Part shown: positions 1-6,892 of the stretch, piece after piece
Position numbering within the stretch: position 1 is the first letter of the stretch
Layout: each line of letters opens with the position of its first letter
NCBI GenBank assembly: GCA_041396245.1
Contig: JAWKYW010000002.1
Span: 258,733-322,732 of the forward strand
Reading direction: 5' to 3'
Length of the DNA stretch: 64,000 nucleotides
Source of the DNA: Desulfobacillus sp041396245
GTDB taxonomy: Bacteria; Pseudomonadota; Gammaproteobacteria; Burkholderiales; Rhodocyclaceae
The notes under the pieces: generated by a model
What the model was told of the DNA's origin: nothing
Database searches by the model: none
What the model saw: the letters and a program-made list of their open reading frames with translations, nothing else
Made by a program: the position numbers and the translations under genes

Positions 1-1017
1 GAGCGCGAGCCGTCCATCGCCGCCCTGCTGCCGGCGCTGCGGGAGGAAGGCATCGCCTCGCTGGCCTTCATTCCGGTCGCCCACCAGGGGCGGCTCCTCG
101 GCAAGTTCATGCTCTACTTCGACGCCGAGCAGGCACTGCGGCCCGACGAGGTGCGCCTGGCCCTGACGGTGGCCGAATATCTGGCCCTGGCCGTCTCGCG
201 CCAGCATGCCGCCGAGGAGGTCCGCCGGCTCAACGACAGCCTGGAGGAACGCGTGCAACGCCGCTCGCAGCAACTGGAAGAAGCCCAGCGCGAGATGGAG
301 TCCTTCTGCTACTCGGTCTCGCACGACCTGCGCGCGCCGCTGCGGGCGCTCGACGGCTTCTCGCGCATCCTGCTGGAGGATGCCGACGCCGTCCTCGACG
401 AGGCGGACAAGGCCAACCTGCGGCGGATCATCGCCGCCAGCGAGCGCATGGGACTGCTGATGGACGACCTGCTGCGGCTCTCGCGCATCGGCCGCGCCGG
501 CATGCGCCTGGACGAGGTGGACCTGGGCGCCCTCGCCGAGGACATCCTGCGGCGCCTGCGGCGCGAATCGCCGGAGCGCAAGGTCGCCTGCGAGATCGCC
601 CGGGGGTTGACGGTGCGGGCCGATGCCGGACTGATGCGCATCGCCCTGGAGAACCTGCTCGGCAACGCCTGGAAATACACCCGCCGGAACGCCGAGGCCC
701 GCATCGACTTCGGCCTGCGCGAGGAGGCGGACGGGCGGCAGGTCTATTTCGTGCGCGACAACGGCACCGGCTTCGACATGCGCTACGCGGGAAAGCTTTT
801 CTCGCCCTTCCAGCGCGCCCACAACGCCGGCGAGTTCGAAGGCACCGGCATCGGCCTGGCCATCGTGCAACGCATCGTCGGCCGCCACGGCGGCCGCATC
901 CGGGCCGAATCCGAGCCGGGCTGCGGCGCGACCTTCTGTTTCACGCTCTGGCAGGAGGGGATCCCGGGAGAACTGGAGGCGCCGGCTTCTTCCCGTCCTG
1001 CTTCTCCACCAGCTTGA
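1..1017 (+). CDS. Sensor histidine kinase, C-terminal part (5' end outside window)
   Basis: The reading frame is open from base 1, so the gene begins upstream. The first 65 or so residues look like the end of a GAF-type sensor domain (SLAFIPVAHQGRLLGKFMLY). A short coiled coil (LNDSLEERVQRRSQQLEEAQ) follows, then a HisKA domain with the phytochrome-kinase phosphoacceptor motif YSVSHDLRAPLRALDGF, and a HATPase with the N box (ENLLGNAWKYT), G1 box (VRDNGTGFDM) and G2 box (GTGIGLAIV). It should autophosphorylate on the motif histidine and pass phosphate to an unlinked response regulator; none is encoded nearby. The 3' end overlaps the convergent PP2C gene by 77 bases. The signal is unknown because the sensor part is cut off. 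Confidence 0.9.
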   Translation, partial: EREPSIAALLPALREEGIASLAFIPVAHQGRLLGKFMLYFDAEQALRPDEVRLALTVAEYLALAVSRQHAAEEVRRLNDSLEERVQRRSQQLEEAQREMESFCYSVSHDLRAPLRALDGFSRILLEDADAVLDEADKANLRRIIAASERMGLLMDDLLRLSRIGRAGMRLDEVDLGALAEDILRRLRRESPERKVACEIARGLTVRADAGLMRIALENLLGNAWKYTRRNAEARIDFGLREEADGRQVYFVRDNGTGFDMRYAGKLFSPFQRAHNAGEFEGTGIGLAIVQRIVGRHGGRIRAESEPGCGATFCFTLWQEGIPGELEAPASSRPASPPA

Positions 1018-1744
1018 CGATCACCATCGAGCAGTTGTCGCCGTGGCCGTTGGCGCGGTCGCGCGCGCGCTGGATGAGGATTTCCGCCGCCGCCCGCGGC
1101 GGATGGGCGGCGAGCACCCCGCCCAGCTCGGCATCCGAAAAGTAAGCCCAGAGCCCGTCCGAGCAGAGCAGGAAGGTGTCGCCGTCGGCGAGCGGCGCGG
1201 TGCCGCCGTAGTCGATGGTCGGCTCCCGTTCCGAACCGAGGCAGCCGAGGAGGACGTTCTTCTGCGGGTGGCGCTCGGCCTGCTCCGGCGTCAGGAAGCC
1301 CTTCTTCACCATCTCGTTCACATAGGAATGGTCGAAAGTGCAGCTGACCAGCCGGTCGCCGCGGAAATGGTAGATGCGCGAGTCGCCGCAGTGCGCCCAG
1401 TCCACCCGGCCGGGCTGGAACAGCAGGACGCAGGCCGTGGTGTGCGGGTCCTGCTCGCTGGTGAAGCGCGTCAGCTTGATGACGGTGTGCGCCTCGTCGA
1501 TGATCGAGCGCAGCAGCTCCTGCGGCGTCTCGTCGGCCGGCCCGAAGGCCTCGAAATTCTGCTGGCCCTTGAGGATGACCTGCTCGGCCGCCATCGCGCC
1601 GCCGCTGTGGCCGCCCATGCCGTCGGCCAGCAAGGCCATAAAAAAGCCCGGTCGCTTCGGGTTCGGCAGCAGGCCGACGCGATCCTGTTGTTCCTTGCGG
1701 TCGCCGATGTGCTGGGCGGCGCAGGTTTCGACACTGAGGGCCAT
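941..1744 (-). CDS. PP2C-family serine/threonine protein phosphatase
   Basis: This 267-residue protein is a cytosolic Mn/Mg-dependent phosphatase of the PP2C (PPM) type. Hallmarks in order are an N-terminal acidic motif (GDRKEQQDR), ADGMGGHSGG for metal binding, CGDSRIY, LLCSDGLW and the terminal DNCSMVIVKL. The length matches stand-alone bacterial PP2C domains such as PrpC/Stp. I chose the ATG at 1744 because the PP2C fold begins there; the frame stays open upstream without homology. It is divergent from the MaoC gene (81 bp apart) and convergent with the histidine kinase, overlapping it by 77 bases. No partner Ser/Thr kinase is in the window, so its substrate is unknown. Confidence 0.9.
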   Translation of the reverse strand: MALSVETCAAQHIGDRKEQQDRVGLLPNPKRPGFFMALLADGMGGHSGGAMAAEQVILKGQQNFEAFGPADETPQELLRSIIDEAHTVIKLTRFTSEQDPHTTACVLLFQPGRVDWAHCGDSRIYHFRGDRLVSCTFDHSYVNEMVKKGFLTPEQAERHPQKNVLLGCLGSEREPTIDYGGTAPLADGDTFLLCSDGLWAYFSDAELGGVLAAHPPRAAAEILIQRARDRANGHGDNCSMVIVKLVEKQDGKKPAPPVLPGSPPARA

Positions 1745-1825
1745 GGATGTTTTTGATCGGGCTTTATCTTGCGGTCGGCGGACTTTAACATGCCCTTGCC
1801 GATACCGAACAACAGGGGGACGAAC

Positions 1826-2266
1826 ATGCTGTATCCGACCAGGGGCTTCAACCAGGTGCGGGTGGGGGAGCGCTTCGAGAGCGCCATGACCCTGACCGAG
1901 ACCCACATCGTGCTGGGCGCCGGCCTGTTCGGCGACTTCAACCGGCTGCACGTCGACGAGCCGTTCGCGCAGCAGTCGCGCCACGGCGGCCGCATCGCCC
2001 ACGGCTACCTCACCAGTTCGCTCATCGCCGCCGCCTACGGCATGGTCTTCCACGGCACGGCCATCGCCTACCTGGAGCATGCCTGCCGGTTCGTGAAGCC
2101 GGTGCGCGCCGGCGACACGCTCACCACCGTCTGGGAAGTGACGGAACTGACGCCGAAGCCGAAGCACGACGGCGGCATCGTCGCCATGAAGGCGACCTGC
2201 AGCAACCAGCTCGGCGAGGTCGTCGCCGAAGCGACGGGGACAATGCTGGTGAAGAACGCCGGTTAG
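1826..2266 (+). CDS. MaoC-family (R)-specific enoyl-CoA hydratase-like protein
   Basis: This 146-residue hot-dog fold protein carries the MaoC/hydratase-2 motif FGDFNRLHVDE, with the catalytic Asp and His, followed by RHGGRIAHGYLTSSLIA. Such enzymes hydrate trans-enoyl-CoA to (R)-3-hydroxyacyl-CoA, for example in PHA supply or fatty-acid turnover. The ATG at 1826 follows AGGGGG at a suitable distance, so it is preferred over in-frame starts farther upstream. The gene is alone on its strand and ends about ten bases before a block of palindromic repeats. The family is clear; the physiological substrate is not. Confidence 0.82.
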   Translation: MLYPTRGFNQVRVGERFESAMTLTETHIVLGAGLFGDFNRLHVDEPFAQQSRHGGRIAHGYLTSSLIAAAYGMVFHGTAIAYLEHACRFVKPVRAGDTLTTVWEVTELTPKPKHDGGIVAMKATCSNQLGEVVAEATGTMLVKNAG

Positions 2267-2275
2267 CCTGTGTGC

Positions 2276-2429
2276 AGGCTGGCCTTCAGGCCGACAGCGG
2301 CGGCTATTGTCGGGCTGAAGCCCGACCTACGGACACCCACCCCTCCTGTAGGTCGGGCTTCAGCCCGACTTTGGCCGCCGCTGTCCCGCGGGAACCTTCT
2401 TCGGTCCTCGGCCTGAAGGCCGACCTACG
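2276..2429. repeat. Palindromic repeat cluster (GTCGGGCTTCAGCCCGAC family)
   Basis: Two paired hairpin elements lie here. Each is a doublet of short stem-loops of the type GTCGGGCTTCAGCCCGAC or GTCGGCCTTCAGGCCGAC in opposite orientation. The second doublet (2346-2429) encloses a spacer with TGTCCCGCGGGAAC and TTCTTCGGTC, which recurs in reverse complement in other copies. The last repeat supplies the TAG stop codon of the acyl-CoA synthetase gene. The organisation resembles REP doublets (BIME/REPIN); no RAYT transposase is in the window. Confidence 0.88.
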
Positions 2430-4104
2430 ACACGCCCTGTCCCTTTTGCTTCTCCTCCTCCCGCTGCCGTAACACCCGCCGCTGCACCTTGCCGGTGGTG
2501 GTCATCGGCAGGGCGTCGATGAACTCGATGGCCTTGGGATATTCGTAGGGCGCGAGATACTGGCGCACGTGGGCCTGCAGCGCCCCTTCCAGTTCCACCG
2601 AGGGCGTCTGGCCGGGCTGCAGCACGATGAAGGCCTTGACGAGGGTGCCGCGCGTCTCGTCGGGCGCGCCGATCACCGCGGCGTTGGCCACCGCCGGGTG
2701 CTTGACCAGGCAGTTCTCGATCTCGGCCGGGCCGATGCGGTAGCCGGCGCTCTTGAACATGTCGTCGGCGCGGCCCTGGTACCAGAAATAGCCGTCCTCA
2801 TCGACCTTCGCCAGGTCGCCGGTGCGGCTCCAGGCCGTCTCGCCCGCACCGATATATTTCTCCGCCGTCGCTTTCGGGTTGTTCCAGTATTCGAGCAGGA
2901 ACACCGGATCCATTTCGCCGTTGCAGCTGCGTTGCACGCAGACCTCGCCCACCTCGCCCGGCGGCAGTTCGTTGCCCGAATCGTCCACCACCGCCACGCG
3001 GTGGCCCGGATAAGGGCGTCCCATGGCGCCCGGCTTGGCCGGATACGCCGCCGCGCAGTTGCCGACGATGTAATTCACCTCGGTCTGGCCGAACATCTCG
3101 TTGATGGTCAGGCCGAGCTTCTCGCGCCCCCAGGCGAAGACGGCGTCGCCCACCGGCTCGCCGGCGCTCATGATGGTGCGCAGGTCCAGGTCGTAGCGCG
3201 CCTTCGGCTCCGGCACCGCCTTCATCATCATCTTCAGCGCGGTGGGAAACAGGAAGGCGTTCCTGACGCCGTACTTCTCCATCAGCCAGAAGGCCTTCTC
3301 CGGGTCGAAGCGGCCGCGGTAGCCGAGCAGCGGCTGGCCGCAGGCCCAGGTCGGCAGCAGCACGTCGAACAGGCCGCCGGTCCACGCCCAGTCGGCCGGC
3401 GACCAGAACAGGTCGCCCGGCTGCGGGAAGAAGTCGTGCGAGCAGGCGAAACCGGAGAGGTTGCCGAGCAGCGTGCGCTGCGCCATCAGCGCGCCCTTCG
3501 GGTTGCCCGTCGTGCCGCTGGTGTAGATGATCAGCGCCGGGTCGTCGGCGGCGGTGTCGACGCACTGGAAACGGCGCGAGGCGCGCGACAGCAGCAGGTC
3601 CCAGTCGTGCACGCCGCTCTCCCGCGCCCCACCGACGCCGATGACGTGGCGCAACTGCGGCAGGCGGTCCTTCACCGCCCACAGCTTCGGCAGGGTGGAC
3701 TCGTCGACGATGGCGACGCTGGCGCCGGAGTCGGCCAGGCGGTACTCCAGCGCGTCGGGGCCGAACAGGTGCGACAGCGGCAGGGCGATGGCGTCCATCT
3801 GGTAGCAGGCGACGTGGGCGACGCCGGTTTCCGGCCGCTGCGGCAGCATGATGGCGACGCGGTCGCGGCGCATGACGCCGAGGGCATGCAGCACGTTGGA
3901 GAGGCGGTTGGCAGCGGTCTGGATGTCCCAGAAGGTCCACGCCTCCGTGTGCCCGGCCTCGTCCTCGTAGTAGAGGGCGAAACGGGCGCGGTCGCCGGCC
4001 CAGCGGCCGCAGCATTCGCGCGCCATGTTGTAGCGCGCCGGCACGTTCCAGCGGAAGGTGTCGAACAGTTCGTCGTAGCTTCTGGCGGAAGAGTTCAGTT
4101 CCAT
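2425..4104 (-). CDS. AMP-forming acyl-CoA synthetase (medium-chain ACSM-like)
   Basis: This 559-residue adenylate-forming enzyme should activate a carboxylic acid with ATP and CoA. Core motifs are the P-loop YTSGTTGNPKGA, NEMFGQTEVNYIVGN, the hinge-region motif YQGRADDMFKSAGYRIG, and a C-terminal TTTGKVQR with the catalytic lysine. The N-terminal region (RYNMARECC) resembles medium-chain/ACSM-type synthetases more than acetyl-CoA synthetase. The start at 4104 opens the family homology; a GGAG about ten bases upstream lies in the adjoining hairpin repeat. The stop TAG is part of a palindromic repeat. It lies downstream of glcDEF on the same strand, separated by a large inverted repeat. Its substrate cannot be read from sequence. 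Confidence 0.88.
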   Translation of the reverse strand: MELNSSARSYDELFDTFRWNVPARYNMARECCGRWAGDRARFALYYEDEAGHTEAWTFWDIQTAANRLSNVLHALGVMRRDRVAIMLPQRPETGVAHVACYQMDAIALPLSHLFGPDALEYRLADSGASVAIVDESTLPKLWAVKDRLPQLRHVIGVGGARESGVHDWDLLLSRASRRFQCVDTAADDPALIIYTSGTTGNPKGALMAQRTLLGNLSGFACSHDFFPQPGDLFWSPADWAWTGGLFDVLLPTWACGQPLLGYRGRFDPEKAFWLMEKYGVRNAFLFPTALKMMMKAVPEPKARYDLDLRTIMSAGEPVGDAVFAWGREKLGLTINEMFGQTEVNYIVGNCAAAYPAKPGAMGRPYPGHRVAVVDDSGNELPPGEVGEVCVQRSCNGEMDPVFLLEYWNNPKATAEKYIGAGETAWSRTGDLAKVDEDGYFWYQGRADDMFKSAGYRIGPAEIENCLVKHPAVANAAVIGAPDETRGTLVKAFIVLQPGQTPSVELEGALQAHVRQYLAPYEYPKAIEFIDALPMTTTGKVQRRVLRQREEEKQKGQGVS

Positions 4105-4116
4105 AAAAGCGAAGCT

Positions 4117-4185
4117 CCACGGAGAACACGGAGTAACGGAGATTACCCGATTGGCCTTGCTCCGTGTTCTCCGTGCCCTCCGTGG
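4117..4185. repeat. Long hairpin repeat, CACGGAGAACACGGAG type
   Basis: The arms CACGGAGAACACGGAG (4118-4133) and its perfect reverse complement (4160-4175) are separated by 26 bases and flanked by further complementary sequence. It fills the gap between glcF and the synthetase gene. It belongs to a low-complexity inverted-repeat class seen in many bacterial genomes. It could act as a transcription attenuator or mRNA stabiliser; that role is inference. Confidence 0.85.
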
Positions 4186-4186
4186 T

Positions 4187-5434
4187 TCAGGCTTTTTCCA
4201 GGGTCCGGTCCAGCAGTTCGATCCAGTGCGCCACCGGCGTTTGCGTGCCGGCCTGCAGGTGGGCGATGCAGCCGATGTTGGCGCTGGCGATGGCCTCCGG
4301 CGCGCCGGCCGCCAGGCAGGCCAGCTTGTTGTCGCGCAGCCTGAGCGAAAGCGCCGGCTGCAGCACCGAGTAGGTGCCGGCCGAGCCGCAGCAGAGGTGC
4401 GCGTCCGCCACCGGGGCGAGTTCGAAGCCGGCCTCCTGCAGAATCTCCTCCACCGCGCCGCGCACCCTAAGGCCGTGCTGCAGCGAACAGGGGGAATGGA
4501 AGGCGACCTTGCGCCGTGCCGCCGGGACCGGCTTTTGCAGCAGCCGGCGCAGCCCCGCCGCCTCCGCCCCCAGCACTTCCGCCACATCGCGCGCCAGCAG
4601 TGTTACGCGCGCCGCCTTCTTCGCGTAATCGGGATCGTGCTCCAGCAGATGGGCGTATTCCAGCACGTGGGCGCCGCAGCCCGAGGCGGTGACGACGATC
4701 GCCTCGGCGCCGGCCTCGACGTGCGGCCACCAGGCGTCGATGTTGCGCCGGGCGTCCGCGCGCGCGCCCTCGTGGTCGTCGAGATGCAGGCGCACGGCGC
4801 CGCAGCAGCCGGCCCCCTCCGCTTCGATGGCGGCGATGCCGAGCCGGTCGAGCACGCGCGCCGTGGCGGCGTTGATGTTGGGCGACATGGCGGGCTGCAC
4901 GCAGCCGGCCAGCATCAGCATGCGGCGCCCGTGGTGCTCACGGTTGTGCCGTGCTGCCGGGACTGACTTTGTCCAGGGCAGCACCTTGGCCCTCAACGAG
5001 GCCGGCAGCAGCGGGCGGAAGAACTGGCCGAGCCTGTAGGCCGGCCCGAACAGCCAGGCGCGGCTGAGGCCCTCGCGCAGGGCGAAGCGCAGCAGGCGTT
5101 CGCCGAACGGACGCGCCACGCGCGCGGCCACCACGGCGCGGCCGATGTCGACCAGGCGGTGGTACTCGACGCCCGACGGACAGGTCGTCTCGCAGGCGCG
5201 GCAGGTCAGGCAGCGGTCGAGGTGCAGCCGGGTCTTCGCCGTCGGCGCGGCGCCTTCCAGCACCTGCTTCATCAGGTAGATGCGCCCGCGCGGCCCGTCG
5301 AGTTCGTCGCCGAGCAATTGATAGGTCGGGCAGGTGGCGGTGCAGAAGCCGCAGTGCACGCACTTCCTCAGTATGGCGTCGGCCGTGCGGCCGTCCGGCG
5401 TATCGCGGATGAAGTCGGCGAGGCGAGTCTGCAT
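4187..5434 (-). CDS. glcF: Glycolate oxidase iron-sulfur subunit GlcF
   Basis: This 415-residue electron-transfer subunit of glycolate oxidase has two 4Fe-4S motifs near the N terminus (CVHCGFCTATCP and CLTCRACETTCP), each followed by family-typical sequence (LDGPRGRIYLMKQ, GVEYHRLVDIGR). Two CCG (DUF224) domains follow, with GCVQPAMSP, AGCCGA, HSPCSLQHG and LCCGSAGTYS. The length matches GlcF. It is the third gene of glcD-glcE-glcF, and a repeat doublet separates it from glcE. One copy of the recurrent word GGGACTGACTTT (plus strand 4959-4970) lies within the gene and encodes part of WTKSVPAARH, a stretch that looks like a linker before CCG domain 1. Confidence 0.95.
   Translation of the reverse strand: MQTRLADFIRDTPDGRTADAILRKCVHCGFCTATCPTYQLLGDELDGPRGRIYLMKQVLEGAAPTAKTRLHLDRCLTCRACETTCPSGVEYHRLVDIGRAVVAARVARPFGERLLRFALREGLSRAWLFGPAYRLGQFFRPLLPASLRAKVLPWTKSVPAARHNREHHGRRMLMLAGCVQPAMSPNINAATARVLDRLGIAAIEAEGAGCCGAVRLHLDDHEGARADARRNIDAWWPHVEAGAEAIVVTASGCGAHVLEYAHLLEHDPDYAKKAARVTLLARDVAEVLGAEAAGLRRLLQKPVPAARRKVAFHSPCSLQHGLRVRGAVEEILQEAGFELAPVADAHLCCGSAGTYSVLQPALSLRLRDNKLACLAAGAPEAIASANIGCIAHLQAGTQTPVAHWIELLDRTLEKA
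4959..4970 (-). repeat. Recurrent 12-base word AAAGTCAGTCCC, copy 1
   Basis: This is an exact copy (GGGACTGACTTT on the plus strand) inside glcF. It is one of five exact copies in the window, all in coding sequence. Its function is unknown; see the findings. Confidence 0.7.
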
Positions 5435-5448
5435 GATCTTGAATGAAT

Positions 5449-5634
5449 GTAGGTCGGCCTTCAGGCCGACGACCGAAGGAAGTCCCGGCGGGACTGCGGC
5501 CGCCGCTGTCGGGCTGAAGCCCGACCTGCGTAGGCGCCCCCTGTAGGTCGGGCTTCAGCCCGACGGCCGAAGAAAGTTCCCGCGGGACAGCAGCGGTTGA
5601 GCGTCGGCTCCAGTCGGCCTGAAGGCCGACCTGC
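5449..5634. repeat. Two tandem palindromic repeat doublets (GTCGGGCTTCAGCCCGAC family)
   Basis: Doublet one (5449-5529) and doublet two (5541-5634) fill the glcE-glcF gap. Each has outer hairpins (GTCGGCCTTCAGGCCGAC or GTCGGGCTTCAGCCCGAC and complement). The inner spacer starts GACCGAAGGAAGTCCC or GGCCGAAGAAAGTTCCC and carries a GTCCCGCGGGAC-like palindrome. The spacer matches the copy inside glcE and the copy near 2.4 kb, so the mobile unit is the whole doublet. Confidence 0.88.
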
Positions 5635-5641
5635 AGGATCT

Positions 5642-6793
5642 CTAAAGGTCTGCATACAGCCGTCCCGGATTGAACAGGCCCTGCGGATCGAAGTTGCGCT
5701 TGAGCTTGCGGTGGATCGCCATCAGCGGCGCCGGCAGCGGATGGAAGGCACCGGCGCTTCGGTCACCGCCGCGGAACAGCGTGGCGTGGCCGCCGGCCCG
5801 CGCCGCTGCCTCGCGCACCACCGTGGCCGGGCCGTCGAAAGTCAGCCAGCGCAGGGCGCCGCCCCACTCGATCAGCTGCGCGCCGGGCAGGTCCAGCGGC
5901 GCGGTTTTCGATGGCAGGGAGAGGCGCCACAGCGCACCCTCGCCCGCGAAACGGGCGTGCCGCTGCTCGCGCACGCTTTCCCAGAACGCCGCCGCGTCGT
6001 CCATGTTCTCGCCGCCGATCCTCTCGCGCGCCGCCGCCACCGCGGCGCGCGCGCCGGACAGGCGCAGCGTCAGTTGCCCATCGCTCCAGCAGGTGGCGGA
6101 AATCGGCAGCGGCTGGCCGCCCCAGCGGTTCATCGTCCCGATGGCCTGGTCCTGCGGCAGTTCCAGGCGCAGCGTCGCCTCCGCCGGCGGCTTCGGCAGC
6201 ACCTTGAGCGAGACCTCCAGCAGCAGGCCGAGCGTGCCCATCGCGCCGGCCATCAGGCGCGAGACGTCGTAGCCGGCGACGTTCTTCATGACCTGGCCGC
6301 CGAAGTTCAAAATCTCGCCCTTGCCGTCGAGCAGCTTCACGCCGAGGACGTAATCGCGCACGGCGCCGGCGGTGGCGCGTCTGGGACCGGAAAGGCCGGC
6401 GGCGACGCAGCCGCCGACGGTCGCCACACCCTGTAGGTCGGGCTTCAGCCCGACGACCGAAGGAAATCCCTGTGGGACATTGGCTGCATGTTGTCGGGCT
6501 GAAGCCCGACCTACAGAGGCGGCCGGGAAGTGCGGCGGCTCGAAGGCCAGCATCTGCCCCTTCTCGGCCAGCGCCGCCTCCAGTTCCGCCAGCGGCGTGC
6601 CGGTACGCACGGTCACCACCAGCTCGGTCGGCTCGTAGGCGACGATGCCGCTGTGATTCGTGCTGTCGAGCAGGTCGCCCGCCGGCGCATTGCCGTAGAA
6701 ATCCTTCGTGCCGCCGCCGCGGATGCACAGCGGCCGCTTGTCCACCGCCGCGGCGAGCACGCGCTCGCGAAATTTCTCTGTCAGATCATTCAT
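5642..6793 (-). CDS. glcE: Glycolate oxidase FAD-binding subunit GlcE, with in-frame repeat insertion
   Basis: This 383-residue FAD-linked (PCMH-type) subunit of glycolate oxidase has typical motifs: RGGGTKDFYG, YEPTELVVTVRTGTPLAELE, FEPPHF, TVGGCVAAGLSGPRR, GGQVMKNVAGYDVSRLM and a C-terminal GLFNPGRLY. In relatives FEPPHF runs almost directly into the TVGG motif. Here about 29 extra residues (93-121) come from a palindromic repeat doublet at 6431-6516 that keeps the frame. I chose the ATG at 6793 (MNDLTEKF), with AAGG about eight bases upstream; an in-frame ATG 21 bases earlier would add MVKKVFF. Whether the insertion is tolerated is unknown, but the rest of the gene is intact. Confidence 0.92.
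   Translation of the reverse strand: MNDLTEKFRERVLAAAVDKRPLCIRGGGTKDFYGNAPAGDLLDSTNHSGIVAYEPTELVVTVRTGTPLAELEAALAEKGQMLAFEPPHFPAASVGRASARQHAANVPQGFPSVVGLKPDLQGVATVGGCVAAGLSGPRRATAGAVRDYVLGVKLLDGKGEILNFGGQVMKNVAGYDVSRLMAGAMGTLGLLLEVSLKVLPKPPAEATLRLELPQDQAIGTMNRWGGQPLPISATCWSDGQLTLRLSGARAAVAAARERIGGENMDDAAAFWESVREQRHARFAGEGALWRLSLPSKTAPLDLPGAQLIEWGGALRWLTFDGPATVVREAAARAGGHATLFRGGDRSAGAFHPLPAPLMAIHRKLKRNFDPQGLFNPGRLYADL
6431..6516. repeat. Palindromic repeat doublet inside glcE
   Basis: The 86-bp element has perfect 24-bp inverted ends, each containing GTCGGGCTTCAGCCCGAC, and a spacer beginning GACCGAAGGAAATCCC. It is translated in frame as part of GlcE residues 93-121. Identical hairpins occur at the intergenic sites near 2.3, 5.5, 20.5 and 36.4 kb. 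Confidence 0.92.
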
Positions 6794-6810
6794 GAAAAAA
6801 ACCTTTTTCA

Positions 6811-6876
6811 CCACAGAGGCACAGAGACACAGAGGAAAACATCTCTGAAATTCTCTGTGTCTCTGTGCCTCTGTGG
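6811..6876. repeat. Long hairpin repeat, CCACAGAGGCACAGAG type
   Basis: A perfect 24-bp inverted repeat (6811-6834 against 6853-6876) has an 18-base loop. It lies between glcD and glcE, just upstream of the glcE start. As RNA it would form a very stable hairpin within the glcDE transcript. It has the same architecture as the repeats at 4117-4185 and 39660-39765, but a different sequence. Confidence 0.9.
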
Positions 6877-6892
6877 TTAATGGTTTTAATAG

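Noticed and set aside
2276..2429. CRISPR array
   Set aside because: The repeats are inverted doublets at scattered loci, not direct repeats with regular unique spacers, and no cas genes are present.
2272..2472. Short plus-strand frame after the MaoC gene
   Set aside because: It is made up of palindromic repeat sequence (its translation repeats the GLKADLRH/GFSPT motifs seen at every repeat copy).
2569..4344. Long open frame on the plus strand (591 codons) opposite the acyl-CoA synthetase and glcF
   Set aside because: It is antisense to genes with clear family motifs, is Arg/Ala/Gly/His-rich without recognisable domains, and is explained by high GC content.
6372..6638. Plus-strand frame across the repeat in glcE
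   Set aside because: It is antisense to glcE; the translated repeat motif CRSGFSPTTEG comes from the palindrome.
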